In this document: positions 22,497 to 22,596 of the stretch, piece after piece | Layout of the letters: each line of letters begins with the position of its first letter | Position numbering within the stretch: the first letter of the stretch is position 1 | Assembly (NCBI GenBank): GCA_937892655.1 | Contig: CALBJC010000012.1 | Span: 1-22,596, forward strand | Length of the DNA stretch: 22,596 nucleotides | Origin: an uncultured Clostridia bacterium | GTDB lineage: Bacteria > Bacillota > Clostridia > Oscillospirales > Ruminococcaceae | Reading direction: 5' to 3' | Position numbers and translations under genes: made by a program | The notes under the pieces: model-generated | The model's input: the letters and a program-made list of their open reading frames with translations, nothing else | What the model was told of the DNA's origin: nothing | Databases searched by the model: none

Positions 22497-22596
22497 AGGC
22501 ACTATGAGAAGGTACTGACGCAGGCACCTTGTCTGTAGGGTCAGAATCGCTGACTAGGCGTTGTAGTTTGTTTATATTCTCAGGATTGTTAATATC
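22497..22596. other. Non-coding right edge with a small hairpin
   Basis: I see no gene here. GTCAG (22540-22544) and CTGAC (22550-22554) form a short stem after TGTAGG. The stretch may continue a repeat cluster beyond the window. Confidence 0.4.

Overview
The window looks like a chromosomal segment of a low-to-moderate-GC Gram-positive anaerobe, most likely a Clostridia of the Ruminococcaceae/Oscillospiraceae type. The reasons are strong AGGAGG-type ribosome sites, Gram-positive signal peptides and one lipobox, an IscS/IscU/MnmA sulfur cluster, and intergenic arrays of GGGCGA/TCGCCC palindromes that I associate with gut Firmicutes. The genus assignment is inference. The left edge cuts metG.

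Layout. (1) 1-1562: 3' part of metG, closed by a clear terminator. (2) 1738-3629: a perfect-consensus promoter (TTGACA, 17 bp, TATAAT), a leader of about 215 nt, and two overlapping LolD/MacB-type ABC ATPase genes. The second ATPase has an AbrB/SpoVT-like C-terminal domain. No FtsX-type permease follows. (3) 3742-15403: eight tightly packed genes. They encode a 964-residue secreted solute-binding protein with two N-terminal beta-sandwich-like regions, a MalF/MalG-type permease pair, a membrane-anchored beta-propeller/TPR exoprotein, a Yip1-family membrane protein, a large secreted protein that looks like DUF5696 and may be glycosidase-like, and a second MalF/MalG pair. The first permease of that second pair has an acidic Ala/Glu-rich N-terminal extension of about 100 residues. 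A strong terminator ends the run at 15482. (4) 15483-18610: two arrays of composite palindromic repeats in opposite orientation flank one minus-strand gene, a sugar-binding lipoprotein. Its promoter is overlapped by a LacI/CcpA-type operator. (5) 18633-22400: rnhA, then iscS, an orphan EF-Tu-domain-2-like protein, iscU and mnmA. (6) 22401-22596: non-coding, with a second copy of another hairpin repeat.

How the genes may work together. The central block reads as one cell-surface machine. Two permease pairs import a sugar or oligosaccharide. The large secreted binding protein and possibly the convergent lipoprotein deliver substrate. The beta-propeller/TPR, Yip1 and DUF5696-like proteins are accessory surface parts, and two unusual ATPases sit just upstream. 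The assembly is not one I can match to a characterised system. The iscS-orphan-iscU-mnmA cluster is a sulfur-mobilisation and tRNA 2-thiouridine module. The EF-Tu-barrel protein inside it is the least expected single gene in the window, and mnmA has no good start codon, which raises the question of how it is translated from the overlapping iscU end.
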